Below are positions 36,607 to 45,185 of a DNA stretch of 64,000 bases, in pieces. Under the pieces are notes generated by a model. The model was given only the letters and a program-made list of their open reading frames with translations. It had not been told where the DNA came from and did not search any database. The stretch's first letter is position 1. The number at the start of each line of letters is the position of its first letter. This stretch comes from Methylibium sp. Root1272. GTDB taxonomy: Bacteria > Pseudomonadota > Gammaproteobacteria > Burkholderiales > Burkholderiaceae_C. The stretch is from contig NZ_LMDY01000001.1 in the NCBI RefSeq assembly GCF_001425905.1, positions 378,890-442,889 of the forward strand, read 5' to 3'. The position numbers and the translations under genes were made by a program.

Positions 36607-37191
36607 ATGAACACCCCGACTCACGAGTTCGTTACGGCAGACATGCGCGGCCTGAAAGCCGCGCTGGTGGCGCGCGCGCAGGCCGAACGGGTCAGTGTGT
36701 CGGTGGTGGTCCGTCGGGCGGTCGAGCGCGAGCTGGGCCTCGTCGACGCGTCGCGTGCGCCCGCCGAGGCGGGACGATCAGCGTCCTTCACCGGATCGAC
36801 CGTAAAGCTGTCCATCCGATTGACACGCGGCGAGGCCGAGCAGCTCGATGGCGGAGCGAAGAATTCAGGCCTGTCGCGCGGTGCTTTCCTTGCAGGCTTG
36901 CTGGCCGACGTGCCGGCGTTGTCGGGTCGGTCGGGCAGCCGCCCCGTCTGCCTGGCTGCGCTCACGGCATCGAGCGCCGAACTCTCGACGCTGAGCCGGA
37001 GCATCAACCACCTCACCGCGCTGCTGCGTCAGGGCAATGTGCGGCCTGCCCTGGAGTACCGCCGCATGCTCGACACGCTGGGCGACGACGTGCGGGCGCA
37101 TCTGACCCTGGCGGCCGGCGTCCTGGCCGACCTGCGGCCCGCACGCTCATCTGCCGGGCGTGGCGAGTCAAGGCGACCCGCGGCCTCGTGA
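36607..37191 (+). CDS. mobC: MobC-like relaxosome accessory protein
   Basis: This 194-residue protein has an N-terminal region with two short basic segments (LKAALVARAQAERVSVSVVV, then TVKLSIRLTRGEAEQLDGGA followed by GLSRGAFLAGLLADVP), typical of ribbon-helix-helix proteins. A helical part with LSRSINHLTALLRQGN follows, seen in MobC/plasmid mobilisation proteins. It would bind the origin of transfer and help the relaxase open the strands. It lies 15 bp upstream of the relaxase gene. One TGTC-N9-GACA site falls inside it (36809-36825). Confidence 0.75.
   Translation: MNTPTHEFVTADMRGLKAALVARAQAERVSVSVVVRRAVERELGLVDASRAPAEAGRSASFTGSTVKLSIRLTRGEAEQLDGGAKNSGLSRGAFLAGLLADVPALSGRSGSRPVCLAALTASSAELSTLSRSINHLTALLRQGNVRPALEYRRMLDTLGDDVRAHLTLAAGVLADLRPARSSAGRGESRRPAAS
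36809..36825. promoter_or_regulatory. 17-bp TGTC-N9-GACA site 3 (inside mobC)
   Basis: TGTCCATCCGATTGACA differs from the palindrome at 36317 at only two positions, despite lying in coding sequence. It could be chance, or a third binding site of the same protein. Confidence 0.25.
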
Positions 37192-37206
37192 AGCGAAGGA
37201 GATGAC

Positions 37207-38172
37207 ATGTCTCAACGACCCGACATCGACGGCATCCTGATCCAGTGGGGCGATCGGCTGTTCTACCCGGGCAACCGGATCGTCAAGAGCCAGCCGCAGC
37301 CCAAGCTCGGAGCCCTCGCGGCGCGTCAGCGTGCCGCGGCCATCCGCGAGCGCATCGAGGCCACCGTCGTTCGCCGCGTGCCGCAAGTGATGGTCAAGGT
37401 GACCGGTGGTGGGCGCGGCATGAAGGCCATCGCCGCACACTTCCGCTACATCAGCAAGAACGGCCGGCTCGAGATCGAGGACGAGCGTGGCGAGACGACG
37501 CGCGGCAAGGAGGCGCTGCGCGAGCTGGCCAACGACTGGCGTTTCGGCGGCAGCCTGATCGAGGACGTGAGCGATCGGCGGGAGGCGTTCAACATCATGC
37601 TTTCGATGCCGCGGGGCACGGACCCTCTGACTGTGCAATGGGCCGCGCGCGAGTTCGCCAAGATCGAGCTGGCCGACCACAAGTATGTGATGGTGCTGCA
37701 CGACCACCAGGCCAACCCGCATGTGCACATCAGCGTGCGGGCCGAGTCGAAGCATGGCCGGCGTCTGAACCCGCGAAAGACTGACCTGCATCGGTGGCGT
37801 GAGACCTTCGCCGAGAGGCTGCGCGAGCGGGGTGTTGAGGCCGAGGCCACGCGACAGGCGACGCGGGGCAGCAGCCGCAACTATGACCCGCTGTGGCGGA
37901 TCAAGGCGCGGGAGGACGGGCGCCTGCGAACCACGCAGGCAAGCGTGAAGGCAGGTCAGCGCGCCACGGCGACCCGCGTGGAAGTCGCTCAGTCGTGGAC
38001 GCAACTGGGAAGAGCTCTGGCGGCATCCGGCAACGCGGGAGACCGCGACCTCGCACGCTCGATCGCGCGCTACGTGAGGGACATGCCCGCAGCAAGAACG
38101 AGCGTTGACGTGGACAGGGGGTCGGCTCCGCCCGCTTCTCAAGTGCGGGCAGTCCTCGATCTACATCGCTGA
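37207..38172 (+). CDS. Relaxase / mobilisation nuclease (VirD2/MobP-like)
   Basis: This 321-residue protein has the relaxase motifs: a candidate catalytic Tyr81 in HFRYISKNGRLEI and the metal-binding histidine triad His165, His172 and His174 in LHDHQANPHVHISVRAE. It would nick the origin of transfer and pilot the strand through the type IV channel. A basic region (NYDPLWRIKAREDGRLRTTQ) follows, and the C-terminus has no primase or helicase domain. It is shorter than many relaxases, yet the stop is clean. The defence island begins 155 bp downstream. Confidence 0.87.
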   Translation: MSQRPDIDGILIQWGDRLFYPGNRIVKSQPQPKLGALAARQRAAAIRERIEATVVRRVPQVMVKVTGGGRGMKAIAAHFRYISKNGRLEIEDERGETTRGKEALRELANDWRFGGSLIEDVSDRREAFNIMLSMPRGTDPLTVQWAAREFAKIELADHKYVMVLHDHQANPHVHISVRAESKHGRRLNPRKTDLHRWRETFAERLRERGVEAEATRQATRGSSRNYDPLWRIKAREDGRLRTTQASVKAGQRATATRVEVAQSWTQLGRALAASGNAGDRDLARSIARYVRDMPAARTSVDVDRGSAPPASQVRAVLDLHR

Positions 38173-38327
38173 GGGGGCTGACGTTGATCCATAGCGCCCC
38201 TCGGGTGGGGCCGAAGAGTTGGTGTTGGCGGTCGCAGCCAGCCGAGAGCAATTGCGCAGGGGGTGTTCCCCGAGAGGAGTTCGGCAACTGAGTTCGGTAG
38301 AGTCCAACCCAGGGAGGCCGAAACCCA

Positions 38328-41300
38328 ATGAGGCTGGTACGAAACGCGGGGAATGACCGAGTCCTTGACCTGATCCAGGCGCATCTGGCGCCCGGCCGAC
38401 GGCTGGATCTGATGTCCGGCGCCGCGTCGCTGTTTGCGTTCGAAGCCATGCGCGCTTCGGCATCGGCCCTGGCCGGTACCCGTTGGATCGTCCCCGGCGC
38501 GGGTGCCGATCTGGCGCTGCTGGGCGGTGAGGCCGACCGGCCAGCGCGCAACCGGCTGCAGGCTGCCCATGTGGCGCGGCAAATGGCCGAATGGTTGCGT
38601 CAGGCGGCCGAAGTTCGCGCTGCTGCCGGCTCCATCCCGCAAGGCCTGGCCGTCATTCATGACGAACGGGGTGCGCCGGTGCAGGCGGTTCACGGCTCTT
38701 TCGGCCTGTCCACCGACGGCCTGGGCCTGACGCCCGGCAACCCGCTGGCCTTCATCCAGGCGTCTGAATCAGCCACCGAGAGCCAGATGCTGGCGCAGTG
38801 GTTCGACGCGCAGTGGGCAGCGTTGGGCCAGCGCGGCGACGACAAGGCGCAGCTGCTGGCGCAACTCGAATCGCTGGCGGCGCCGCGAGACGCGGCCAGC
38901 GTGTACGCCGCAGTGCTGTTCCATCTGCTGCAGCGCGACGGGCAGGAGATGGACGAAGACCGCATCGTCAAGGCGGCGACCGGCATCCGCAACACCGTGG
39001 TCTGGAAGAAGCTCTACAAGTTCCAGCGCGACGGCGTCGTCGGCGCGATCGACAAGCTCGACCGCTTTGGCGGCTGCATCATTGCCGACAGCGTGGGCCT
39101 GGGCAAGACCTTCGAAGCGCTCGCGATCATCAAGTACCACGAACTGCGCAACGACCGCGTGCTGGTGCTCGCCCCCAAGCGCCTGCGCGACAACTGGACG
39201 CTGTACAAGGCCAACGACCAGCGCAACGTGCTCGCGTCGGACCGCCTCAACTACGACGTGCTGAACCACACCGACCTGTCACGCGACGGGGGTTTGTCGG
39301 GTGACATCGAACTCGGCCACGTGAACTGGGGCAACTACGACCTCGTGGTCATCGACGAGTCGCACAATTTCCGCAACAAGAAGTCGCCCAAACAAGGCAA
39401 CGAGACGCGTTACGACAGGCTGATGCGCCGCATCATCCGCGAAGGCGTCAAGACCCGCGTGCTGATGCTCTCGGCCACGCCCGTCAACAACCGGCTGGCC
39501 GACCTGCGCAACCAGATTGCCTTCGTCACCGAAGGCGACGACACGGCGCTGTTCGACCACGGCATCGCCAGCATCGACAGCACCACACGCCGGGCGCAGA
39601 AGTCCTTCAACCGCTGGCTCGAACTGCCGGAAGAAGAGAAGACGCCTGCGCTGTTGGTGGACATGCTGGGCTTCGACTACTTCACGCTGCTGGACCACCT
39701 GACCATCGCGCGGTCGCGCCGCCACATCGAGAAGTACTACGGCATCGAAGAGACGGGGCGCTTTCCCAGCCGCTTACGGCCTATCAACATCAAGGCCGAC
39801 GTTGACCGCGCCGGCGAGTTCCGCCCCATCAAGGAGATCAACCTCGAGATCCGGCGGCTCAGGCTGGCCAGCTACGCGCCGCTGCGCTACGTCAAGGACG
39901 GCCGGCTCGCGGCCTACGACCAGAAGTACAGCACCGCCATCCGCGGTGGCGAGAGCATCTTCCGCCAGGTCGACCGCGAAGAAAGCCTCATCCACCTGAT
40001 GCGCGTGAACCTGCTCAAGCGTATGGAAAGCTCGGTCTATTCCTTCGCGCTGACGGTGGGCCGTCAGCTCAAGGACGTGGACACCACACTGGCGCGGCTG
40101 GCTGCCTACAAGGCGGGCAAGGACGGTGAACAGGGCGATGCGGACGAGTTCGAAGAACTCGACATCGCCGACGTCGACGTCGACGATCCGTTGTTCGAAC
40201 CGCTGCTGGTCGGCCGCAAGGTCAAGGTGCTGCTGGGCGACCTGGACCTCGCTCGCTGGCGGCAAGACCTCACCGAGGATCGCAACCGCCTGGCCACGCT
40301 GCACGCCGCGGCCCTGCAGGTGGACGCCGGCCGCGACGACAAGTTGCTGAAGCTGCGAGAACTCATCGCCGACAAGGTGCGCAACCCGATCAACGCGGGC
40401 AACCGCAAGCTGATCGTGTTCACGGCCTTCGCCGACACGGCCGGCTACCTGTACGAGCACCTGGCCGGCTGGGCCCGCGACCAGCTCGGCATCGACAGCG
40501 CGCTGGTTACCGGCTCCGGCGGCAACCAGACCACGATGCCCGGGCTGCGCCGCGACCTCGGCAGCATCCTTACGACGTTCTCGCCGCGGTCCAAGGAGCG
40601 CCCGGCGGCGCTGGCCGACGAGGGCGAGCTCGACCTGTTGATCGCCACCGACTGCATCAGCGAAGGCCAGAACCTGCAGGACTGCGACTGGCTCGTCAAC
40701 TACGACATCCACTGGAACCCGGTGCGCATCATCCAGCGCTTCGGCCGCATCGACCGCATCGGCTCGCCCAACACCAGCATCCAGCTGGTGAACTTCTGGC
40801 CCAACATGGAGCTGGAGGAATACATCAACCTCGAACAGCGTGTCAGCGGCCGCATGGTGCTGCTGGACGTGTCGGCCACCGGCGAAGAAAACCTCATCGA
40901 GCAGCAATCCGGCGACCCAATGAACGACCTGGAGTACCGGCGCAAGCAGTTGCTGAAGCTGCAGGACGCGGTCATCGACCTGGAAGACCTGTCCAGCGGC
41001 GTGTCGATCACCGACCTGACCTTGACCGACTTCCGCATCGACCTGGCCCGCTACCTTAAGGCGCATCCCGGCAAGCTCGAAGCCATGCCCTTGGGTTCCA
41101 GCGCCGTGGTCACCACCACCGAGGCCGACCTGCCCGCGGGCATCCTGTTCTGTCTGCGCGCCGAGGGCGCAGCCGCCGAACGTGCCGTCGAACCGGGCTA
41201 CCCCTTGGCGCCGGTGTACCTGGTGCATGTGTCCGACAGCGGGAGCGTGCTGCTGCCCTACACCCAGGCCAAACACGCGCTGGACCGGTTCAAGCGGCTG

Positions 41301-41588
41301 TGCGTCGGGCGCGAGCTGCCCGACGCGGTGGCCGTGGCCCGGTTCGGCAAGCAAACCCGCCACGGCGCCGACATGCGCCATGCCCAGGGCCTGCTGGCGG
41401 CGGCGGTGTCGTCCGTGGTGGGCAAAAGCGCCGAGCGCGCCGTCGCCAGCCTGTTCGACCCCGACGGGACGCATGCGCTGAAGGGCGAGTTCGCCGGCAT
41501 GAACGACTTCGAGGTGCTGGCCTACCTGGTGGTGCTGACCGGGTCCGATGCCGCCGTGGCGGATGCTGGCCCCGCTGCGGTTGTCTGA
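38328..41588 (+). CDS. SNF2-type DEAD/DEAH helicase with PLD-like N-terminus (defence-associated)
   Basis: This 1086-residue protein has an N-terminal 120-150 residues resembling the phospholipase-D-like segment common in these helicases. The helicase core has Walker A DSVGLGKT (Lys260), DEAH-like box DESH (Asp343), SATPVNN, and C-terminal motifs ATDCISEGQNLQDCDWLVNY and IIQRFGRIDRIGS. It probably translocates on DNA as part of the restriction system that follows (DUF4391, methyltransferase, DarTG, Res), all on the same strand with short gaps. Related helicases occur in DISARM and other multi-gene systems; here the other DISARM genes are absent. Confidence 0.9.
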   Translation: MRLVRNAGNDRVLDLIQAHLAPGRRLDLMSGAASLFAFEAMRASASALAGTRWIVPGAGADLALLGGEADRPARNRLQAAHVARQMAEWLRQAAEVRAAAGSIPQGLAVIHDERGAPVQAVHGSFGLSTDGLGLTPGNPLAFIQASESATESQMLAQWFDAQWAALGQRGDDKAQLLAQLESLAAPRDAASVYAAVLFHLLQRDGQEMDEDRIVKAATGIRNTVVWKKLYKFQRDGVVGAIDKLDRFGGCIIADSVGLGKTFEALAIIKYHELRNDRVLVLAPKRLRDNWTLYKANDQRNVLASDRLNYDVLNHTDLSRDGGLSGDIELGHVNWGNYDLVVIDESHNFRNKKSPKQGNETRYDRLMRRIIREGVKTRVLMLSATPVNNRLADLRNQIAFVTEGDDTALFDHGIASIDSTTRRAQKSFNRWLELPEEEKTPALLVDMLGFDYFTLLDHLTIARSRRHIEKYYGIEETGRFPSRLRPINIKADVDRAGEFRPIKEINLEIRRLRLASYAPLRYVKDGRLAAYDQKYSTAIRGGESIFRQVDREESLIHLMRVNLLKRMESSVYSFALTVGRQLKDVDTTLARLAAYKAGKDGEQGDADEFEELDIADVDVDDPLFEPLLVGRKVKVLLGDLDLARWRQDLTEDRNRLATLHAAALQVDAGRDDKLLKLRELIADKVRNPINAGNRKLIVFTAFADTAGYLYEHLAGWARDQLGIDSALVTGSGGNQTTMPGLRRDLGSILTTFSPRSKERPAALADEGELDLLIATDCISEGQNLQDCDWLVNYDIHWNPVRIIQRFGRIDRIGSPNTSIQLVNFWPNMELEEYINLEQRVSGRMVLLDVSATGEENLIEQQSGDPMNDLEYRRKQLLKLQDAVIDLEDLSSGVSITDLTLTDFRIDLARYLKAHPGKLEAMPLGSSAVVTTTEADLPAGILFCLRAEGAAAERAVEPGYPLAPVYLVHVSDSGSVLLPYTQAKHALDRFKRLCVGRELPDAVAVARFGKQTRHGADMRHAQGLLAAAVSSVVGKSAERAVASLFDPDGTHALKGEFAGMNDFEVLAYLVVLTGSDAAVADAGPAAVV

Positions 41589-41596
41589 CGCCGGGT

Positions 41597-42361
41597 ATGA
41601 CGGTCAATGAGCTTCTTCAAGTGCTGCAACTGCCCGAGTCCACCCGGGTGCAGCAGCGTGTACCCAAGAAGCTGCTGATCGAACATGGCGCGGCAACGCC
41701 GCAGGACAAGCGCCTTATCCAGGACGGCGTCGACGAGATCACCTGGCTCGCCTCGCTGAAACCGCACCTCACCGGCGTGCCGGCCTACGAGGACGAGCAC
41801 CGCCACTACCGCGAGGCGGCGGTGCTGAGCCTGACGCTGCGCCCCGGCACCCGCCCTGCGCGGCTGGTGGAACTGCTGCACCGCGCCGTGCCGCACCCGG
41901 TGCTGTTGGCGACGACGGTGAACCAGACCTTGAGCCTGTCGGTCGCACACCTGCGCAAATCGCAGACCGAGGCCGACCAGACGGTGCTGGACGGGCCGCT
42001 GTTGTCGGTGGCCATGCCTGCGGACGGCGGTGACGCCACCTTCCGCGCCGCGCTGTCGCTCGCCGGCCAGCCCCGCTCGGACCTGTACGCGCTGGTGCAG
42101 GGCTGGATGGACACGCTGGCCGCCCTGGACGTGGCGCAGGAAACCGGAACCTTCCAGCCCAGCGCCAGCCGCGAGCAGGCCGCAGCACGGCACGCCGCCC
42201 TGCAGCAACTGCGCCTGCTTCGCGCCCAGGCGGCTGAGCTTCGGAACCGCGCCGCCAAGGAGCGTCAGCTCGCCCGCCAGGTGGCGCTGAACGAGGAACT
42301 GCGGGCGGTGCAGGCCCAGGCAGAGCAGCTGCGCCAGCAACTGGACGGCGGCGCCGCATGA
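41597..42361 (+). CDS. DUF4391 domain protein
   Basis: This 254-residue protein has an N-terminal half that matches DUF4391 (STRVQQRVPKKLLIEHGAAT, then EITWLASLKPHLTGVPAYED, then HRAVPHPVLL). The C-terminal third is a strongly charged coiled coil (LRNRAAKERQLARQVALNEE, then VQAQAEQLRQQL). DUF4391 genes often lie between an SNF2-like helicase and a type III-like methyltransferase; no biochemical role is known to me. The start is 8 bp after the helicase stop. It may be a scaffold or specificity factor linking helicase and methyltransferase. Confidence 0.83.
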   Translation: MTVNELLQVLQLPESTRVQQRVPKKLLIEHGAATPQDKRLIQDGVDEITWLASLKPHLTGVPAYEDEHRHYREAAVLSLTLRPGTRPARLVELLHRAVPHPVLLATTVNQTLSLSVAHLRKSQTEADQTVLDGPLLSVAMPADGGDATFRAALSLAGQPRSDLYALVQGWMDTLAALDVAQETGTFQPSASREQAAARHAALQQLRLLRAQAAELRNRAAKERQLARQVALNEELRAVQAQAEQLRQQLDGGAA

Positions 42362-42482
42362 GTGGCGGCGCCGGCGTGGTGGGCACGGTGCCATGGGCTG
42401 CGATGATGTGGGCCGTGCTGGCTCCTGGGACGACGAACGCCGCGACTTGCGCCACGACATAAGACCGACTGAGAACCGAACG

Positions 42483-44534
42483 ATGCCTGTAGAGAAGATC
42501 GAACCCGGCGCGCCTGAATCGCAGAGTGCAGACCTGCGTGCCGACAACCTGGCCCGCTTGAAGGCGCTGTTCCCGGAACTGCTGACCGAACGGCAGGTGG
42601 ACGGCCGCACAGTGCCGGCCGTCAACGTGGACGTGCTCAAGAGCCTGGTCGGCGATGCCACGGTGACCGATGCCGACGAGAAGTACGGCTTGAACTGGCA
42701 TGGCAAGCGCGCCGCACGCCAACTGGCCCTGACGCCCAGCACCGGCACTCTGCGACCCTGCCGCGATGAGAGCGTTGACTGGGACACGACGCAGAACCTG
42801 ATGATCGAGGGCGACAACCTCGAGGTGCTGAAGCTGCTGCAGAAGAGCTACGCCGGCAAGGTGAAGCTGATCTACATCGACCCGCCGTACAACACCGGCA
42901 AGGACTTCGTCTACCCGGACAACTTTCAGGACAGCATCAAGAACTACCTGGAGCTGACGAGGCAGGTTGAGGGTGGCAGAAAGATCACGAGCAACACGGA
43001 GGCCAGCGGTCGGTTCCACACGGACTGGCTCAACATGCTGTATCCGCGCTTGAGGCTGGCGCGTGCGCTGCTCAAGCCGGACGGTGTCGTATTCATATCA
43101 ATCGACGATCGTGAGTTGAGCCACCTACGATCACTCGCCAATGAGGTGTTCGGCGAAGAGCGCTTTATCGCGACGATCACGGTTGTCAATAACATGAAGG
43201 GGCGCAACGATAAGAAGCACGTTGCAGCGACGCATGAGTACGTCGTTGTTTACTCAGGACCCGACTTTGTCTCGAACGGTCTACCGTTGACGGCTGAACA
43301 GCGCGCTGCCTTTAAGTACACCGACGAGAGAGGATTCAAGTACGCACTGCGGGACTTACGGAAGCGGGGCGGTCCTGACCGCCGAGAAGACCGCCCAAAT
43401 ATGTACTTTCCAATTTTCTGGAATGAGGGGCTCGGTCTTTGCAGGTTGGAACGACAGGCTGCTACAGATGTCGAGATCCTTCCGATCCGCGGTGACGCTT
43501 CCGAAGGACGCTGGCGTTGGGGTATCGACAAGGTGCGTCAGCACTTGGCTTGGATGCATCCAAAGCGTTCGCAACGCAGCGGCAGGCTTGATGTGGAGCA
43601 TCGGTTCTACTTGGATGCATCGCTCGCTGTTGACGACGATATCGAAGGTGACGAAGGCGACGACGAAGACGAGGAAACGATCGAACGCACGTCAAAGCCG
43701 AAGTCTGTCTGGCTTGGAGGCGAGTTTTCAAGTGACAGCGGCAAGCGAGCATTCAAGGAATTCCTTCCTGGCGCAGTCTTCGACTTCCCAAAGGCCATCG
43801 ACTTTCTGCGTACATGCGTGCTTCTCGGCTCCCGTGGAGACGACATCGTCCTCGATCTATTTGCGGGTTCAGGCGCTGCTTCGCAGGCGGTTATGCAGCA
43901 GAACGCGCTTGACGGCGAGAAGCGGCGGTTCATCTGTGTTCAGTTGCCCGAGCCGCTAAATCCATCGGATAAGAAGCAAAAGGCCGCGGCTGCGCTCTGC
44001 GACAAGCTCGGGGTTGCACGCAATGTGTCCGAGCTGACCAAGGAGCGTATCCGACGCGCTGGCGCCAAGATCAAAGCTGACAGCCCATTGATCGATGGTG
44101 ACACTGGATTTCGCGTACTGAAGCTTGATCACTCGAACATTCGGCCTTGGAATCCGGACCGCGGAGACGTAGGACGGTCACTGCTTGATCATGAGAATCA
44201 TGTTTTGCCTGATCGCACTGAAGACGACTTGCTCTACGAATTGCTCCTGAAGCTTGGCCTTGAGCTGTGCGTCCCGATGCTGCAACAGTCCATTGCAGGG
44301 AAGACCGTGCACGCCATCGGTGGCGGAGTGTTGATGACCTGTCTGGACAAGGCCATCACCGCCGCCGAGGCCGAGCCGCTCGCGCTCGGCATCGCGGCCT
44401 GGCGCAAAGCGCTCGATCCGGCCGGGGACGTGACCTGTGTGTTTCGCGACAGTGCCTTCGAGAACGACGTGGCCAAGACCAATCTGGCCGCCATCCTCGA
44501 ACAGCACGGCATCGCCAAGGTGCGGAGCCTTTGA
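42483..44534 (+). CDS. mod: Type III-like site-specific DNA (adenine-N6) methyltransferase
   Basis: This 683-residue beta-class methyltransferase has the catalytic DPPY motif at 133-136 (IYIDPPYNTGKDF) well before the SAM-binding FAGSG motif at 460-464 (DLFAGSGAAS). The segment between them (about 200-450) is the target-recognition domain. It would protect host DNA and set the specificity for the Res protein encoded at 46250. The target-recognition part and its surroundings (43080-44330) are visibly less GC-rich than the flanks, which suggests domain replacement by recombination. ATG 42483 was chosen as the first start after the 121-bp gap. Confidence 0.92.
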   Translation: MPVEKIEPGAPESQSADLRADNLARLKALFPELLTERQVDGRTVPAVNVDVLKSLVGDATVTDADEKYGLNWHGKRAARQLALTPSTGTLRPCRDESVDWDTTQNLMIEGDNLEVLKLLQKSYAGKVKLIYIDPPYNTGKDFVYPDNFQDSIKNYLELTRQVEGGRKITSNTEASGRFHTDWLNMLYPRLRLARALLKPDGVVFISIDDRELSHLRSLANEVFGEERFIATITVVNNMKGRNDKKHVAATHEYVVVYSGPDFVSNGLPLTAEQRAAFKYTDERGFKYALRDLRKRGGPDRREDRPNMYFPIFWNEGLGLCRLERQAATDVEILPIRGDASEGRWRWGIDKVRQHLAWMHPKRSQRSGRLDVEHRFYLDASLAVDDDIEGDEGDDEDEETIERTSKPKSVWLGGEFSSDSGKRAFKEFLPGAVFDFPKAIDFLRTCVLLGSRGDDIVLDLFAGSGAASQAVMQQNALDGEKRRFICVQLPEPLNPSDKKQKAAAALCDKLGVARNVSELTKERIRRAGAKIKADSPLIDGDTGFRVLKLDHSNIRPWNPDRGDVGRSLLDHENHVLPDRTEDDLLYELLLKLGLELCVPMLQQSIAGKTVHAIGGGVLMTCLDKAITAAEAEPLALGIAAWRKALDPAGDVTCVFRDSAFENDVAKTNLAAILEQHGIAKVRSL

Positions 44535-44536
44535 CC

Positions 44537-45172
44537 ATGCCGGTACCGGCGCGGCCCAAGATCTATCACATCTGCCATGTGGACCGTCTGGCGTCCATCG
44601 TGGCCGGGGGGCTGCTGTCCGACGCCGAAGTTCAACGTCAGGCACCGCCGGGCACCGTCATCGGCATGAACAACATCAAGCAGCGCCGGTTGACCGAGCT
44701 GACGCTGGACAGCCACCCCGGGCTGTATGTCGGGCAGTGCGCGCCTTTCTACTTCTGCCCACGCTCGGTGATGCTGTTCCTGATCCACAAGCGAAACCCC
44801 GAGCTGACCTACAAGGGCGGGCAGGAGCCGATCGTGCACCTTGAAGCCGACCTGTATGACGCCGTCGCGTGGGCGCAGGCCAACGGCAGGCGATGGGCTT
44901 TCACGCTGTCCAACGCGGGTTCGTACTACTTCGAGGATCGGGCCGATCTGGCCCAGCTTGACCAGATTGACTGGACCGCCGTGGCCACAACGCAGTGGCC
45001 GGCCGTGAAGGAACGCAAGCAGTCCGAGTTCCTGGTGGAGCAGAGCTTCCCTTGGCACTTGATCGAGCGCATCGGCGTGTACTCTGGGGCGATCAACGCC
45101 CAGGTGGCGCACGCCTTGCCCGTGGGCGGGCACCGGCCACCGGTGGCCGTGCTGCCGGCCTGGTACTACTGA
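44537..45172 (+). CDS. darT: DarT-type ADP-ribosyltransferase toxin (DUF4433)
   Basis: This 211-residue protein has an N-terminal YHICHVDRLASIVAGGLL, the NAD-binding-loop region GMNNIKQRRLTEL with Arg51, FYFCPRSVMLF, and the catalytic Glu164 in SEFLVEQSFPWHL. DarT attaches ADP-ribose to thymidine in single-stranded DNA and blocks replication; several DarTG pairs are phage-defence systems. It starts 2 bp after the methyltransferase stop and is followed after 13 bp by its antitoxin gene, here embedded between Mod and Res of a restriction operon. Confidence 0.93.
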   Translation: MPVPARPKIYHICHVDRLASIVAGGLLSDAEVQRQAPPGTVIGMNNIKQRRLTELTLDSHPGLYVGQCAPFYFCPRSVMLFLIHKRNPELTYKGGQEPIVHLEADLYDAVAWAQANGRRWAFTLSNAGSYYFEDRADLAQLDQIDWTAVATTQWPAVKERKQSEFLVEQSFPWHLIERIGVYSGAINAQVAHALPVGGHRPPVAVLPAWYY

Positions 45173-45185
45173 CAAGGAGACCGCA

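Noticed and set aside
36273-36614. 113-codon minus-strand open frame between the broken toxin and mobC
   Set aside because: It reads through the palindromes at 36317 and 36461 and matches no family; treated as non-coding control DNA.
38173-38327. Possible attachment site or terminator at the start of the defence island
   Set aside because: A GC-rich stem (GGGGCTGAC...GCGCCCCTCGGGTGGGGC) is present but there is no repeat partner at the other island end that I could find.
42358-42462. 34-codon hydrophobic open frame overlapping the DUF4391 stop
   Set aside because: It has a tempting ATGA overlap and a hydrophobic stretch, but it is too short and lacks any supporting feature; it may simply be leader DNA of the methyltransferase gene.
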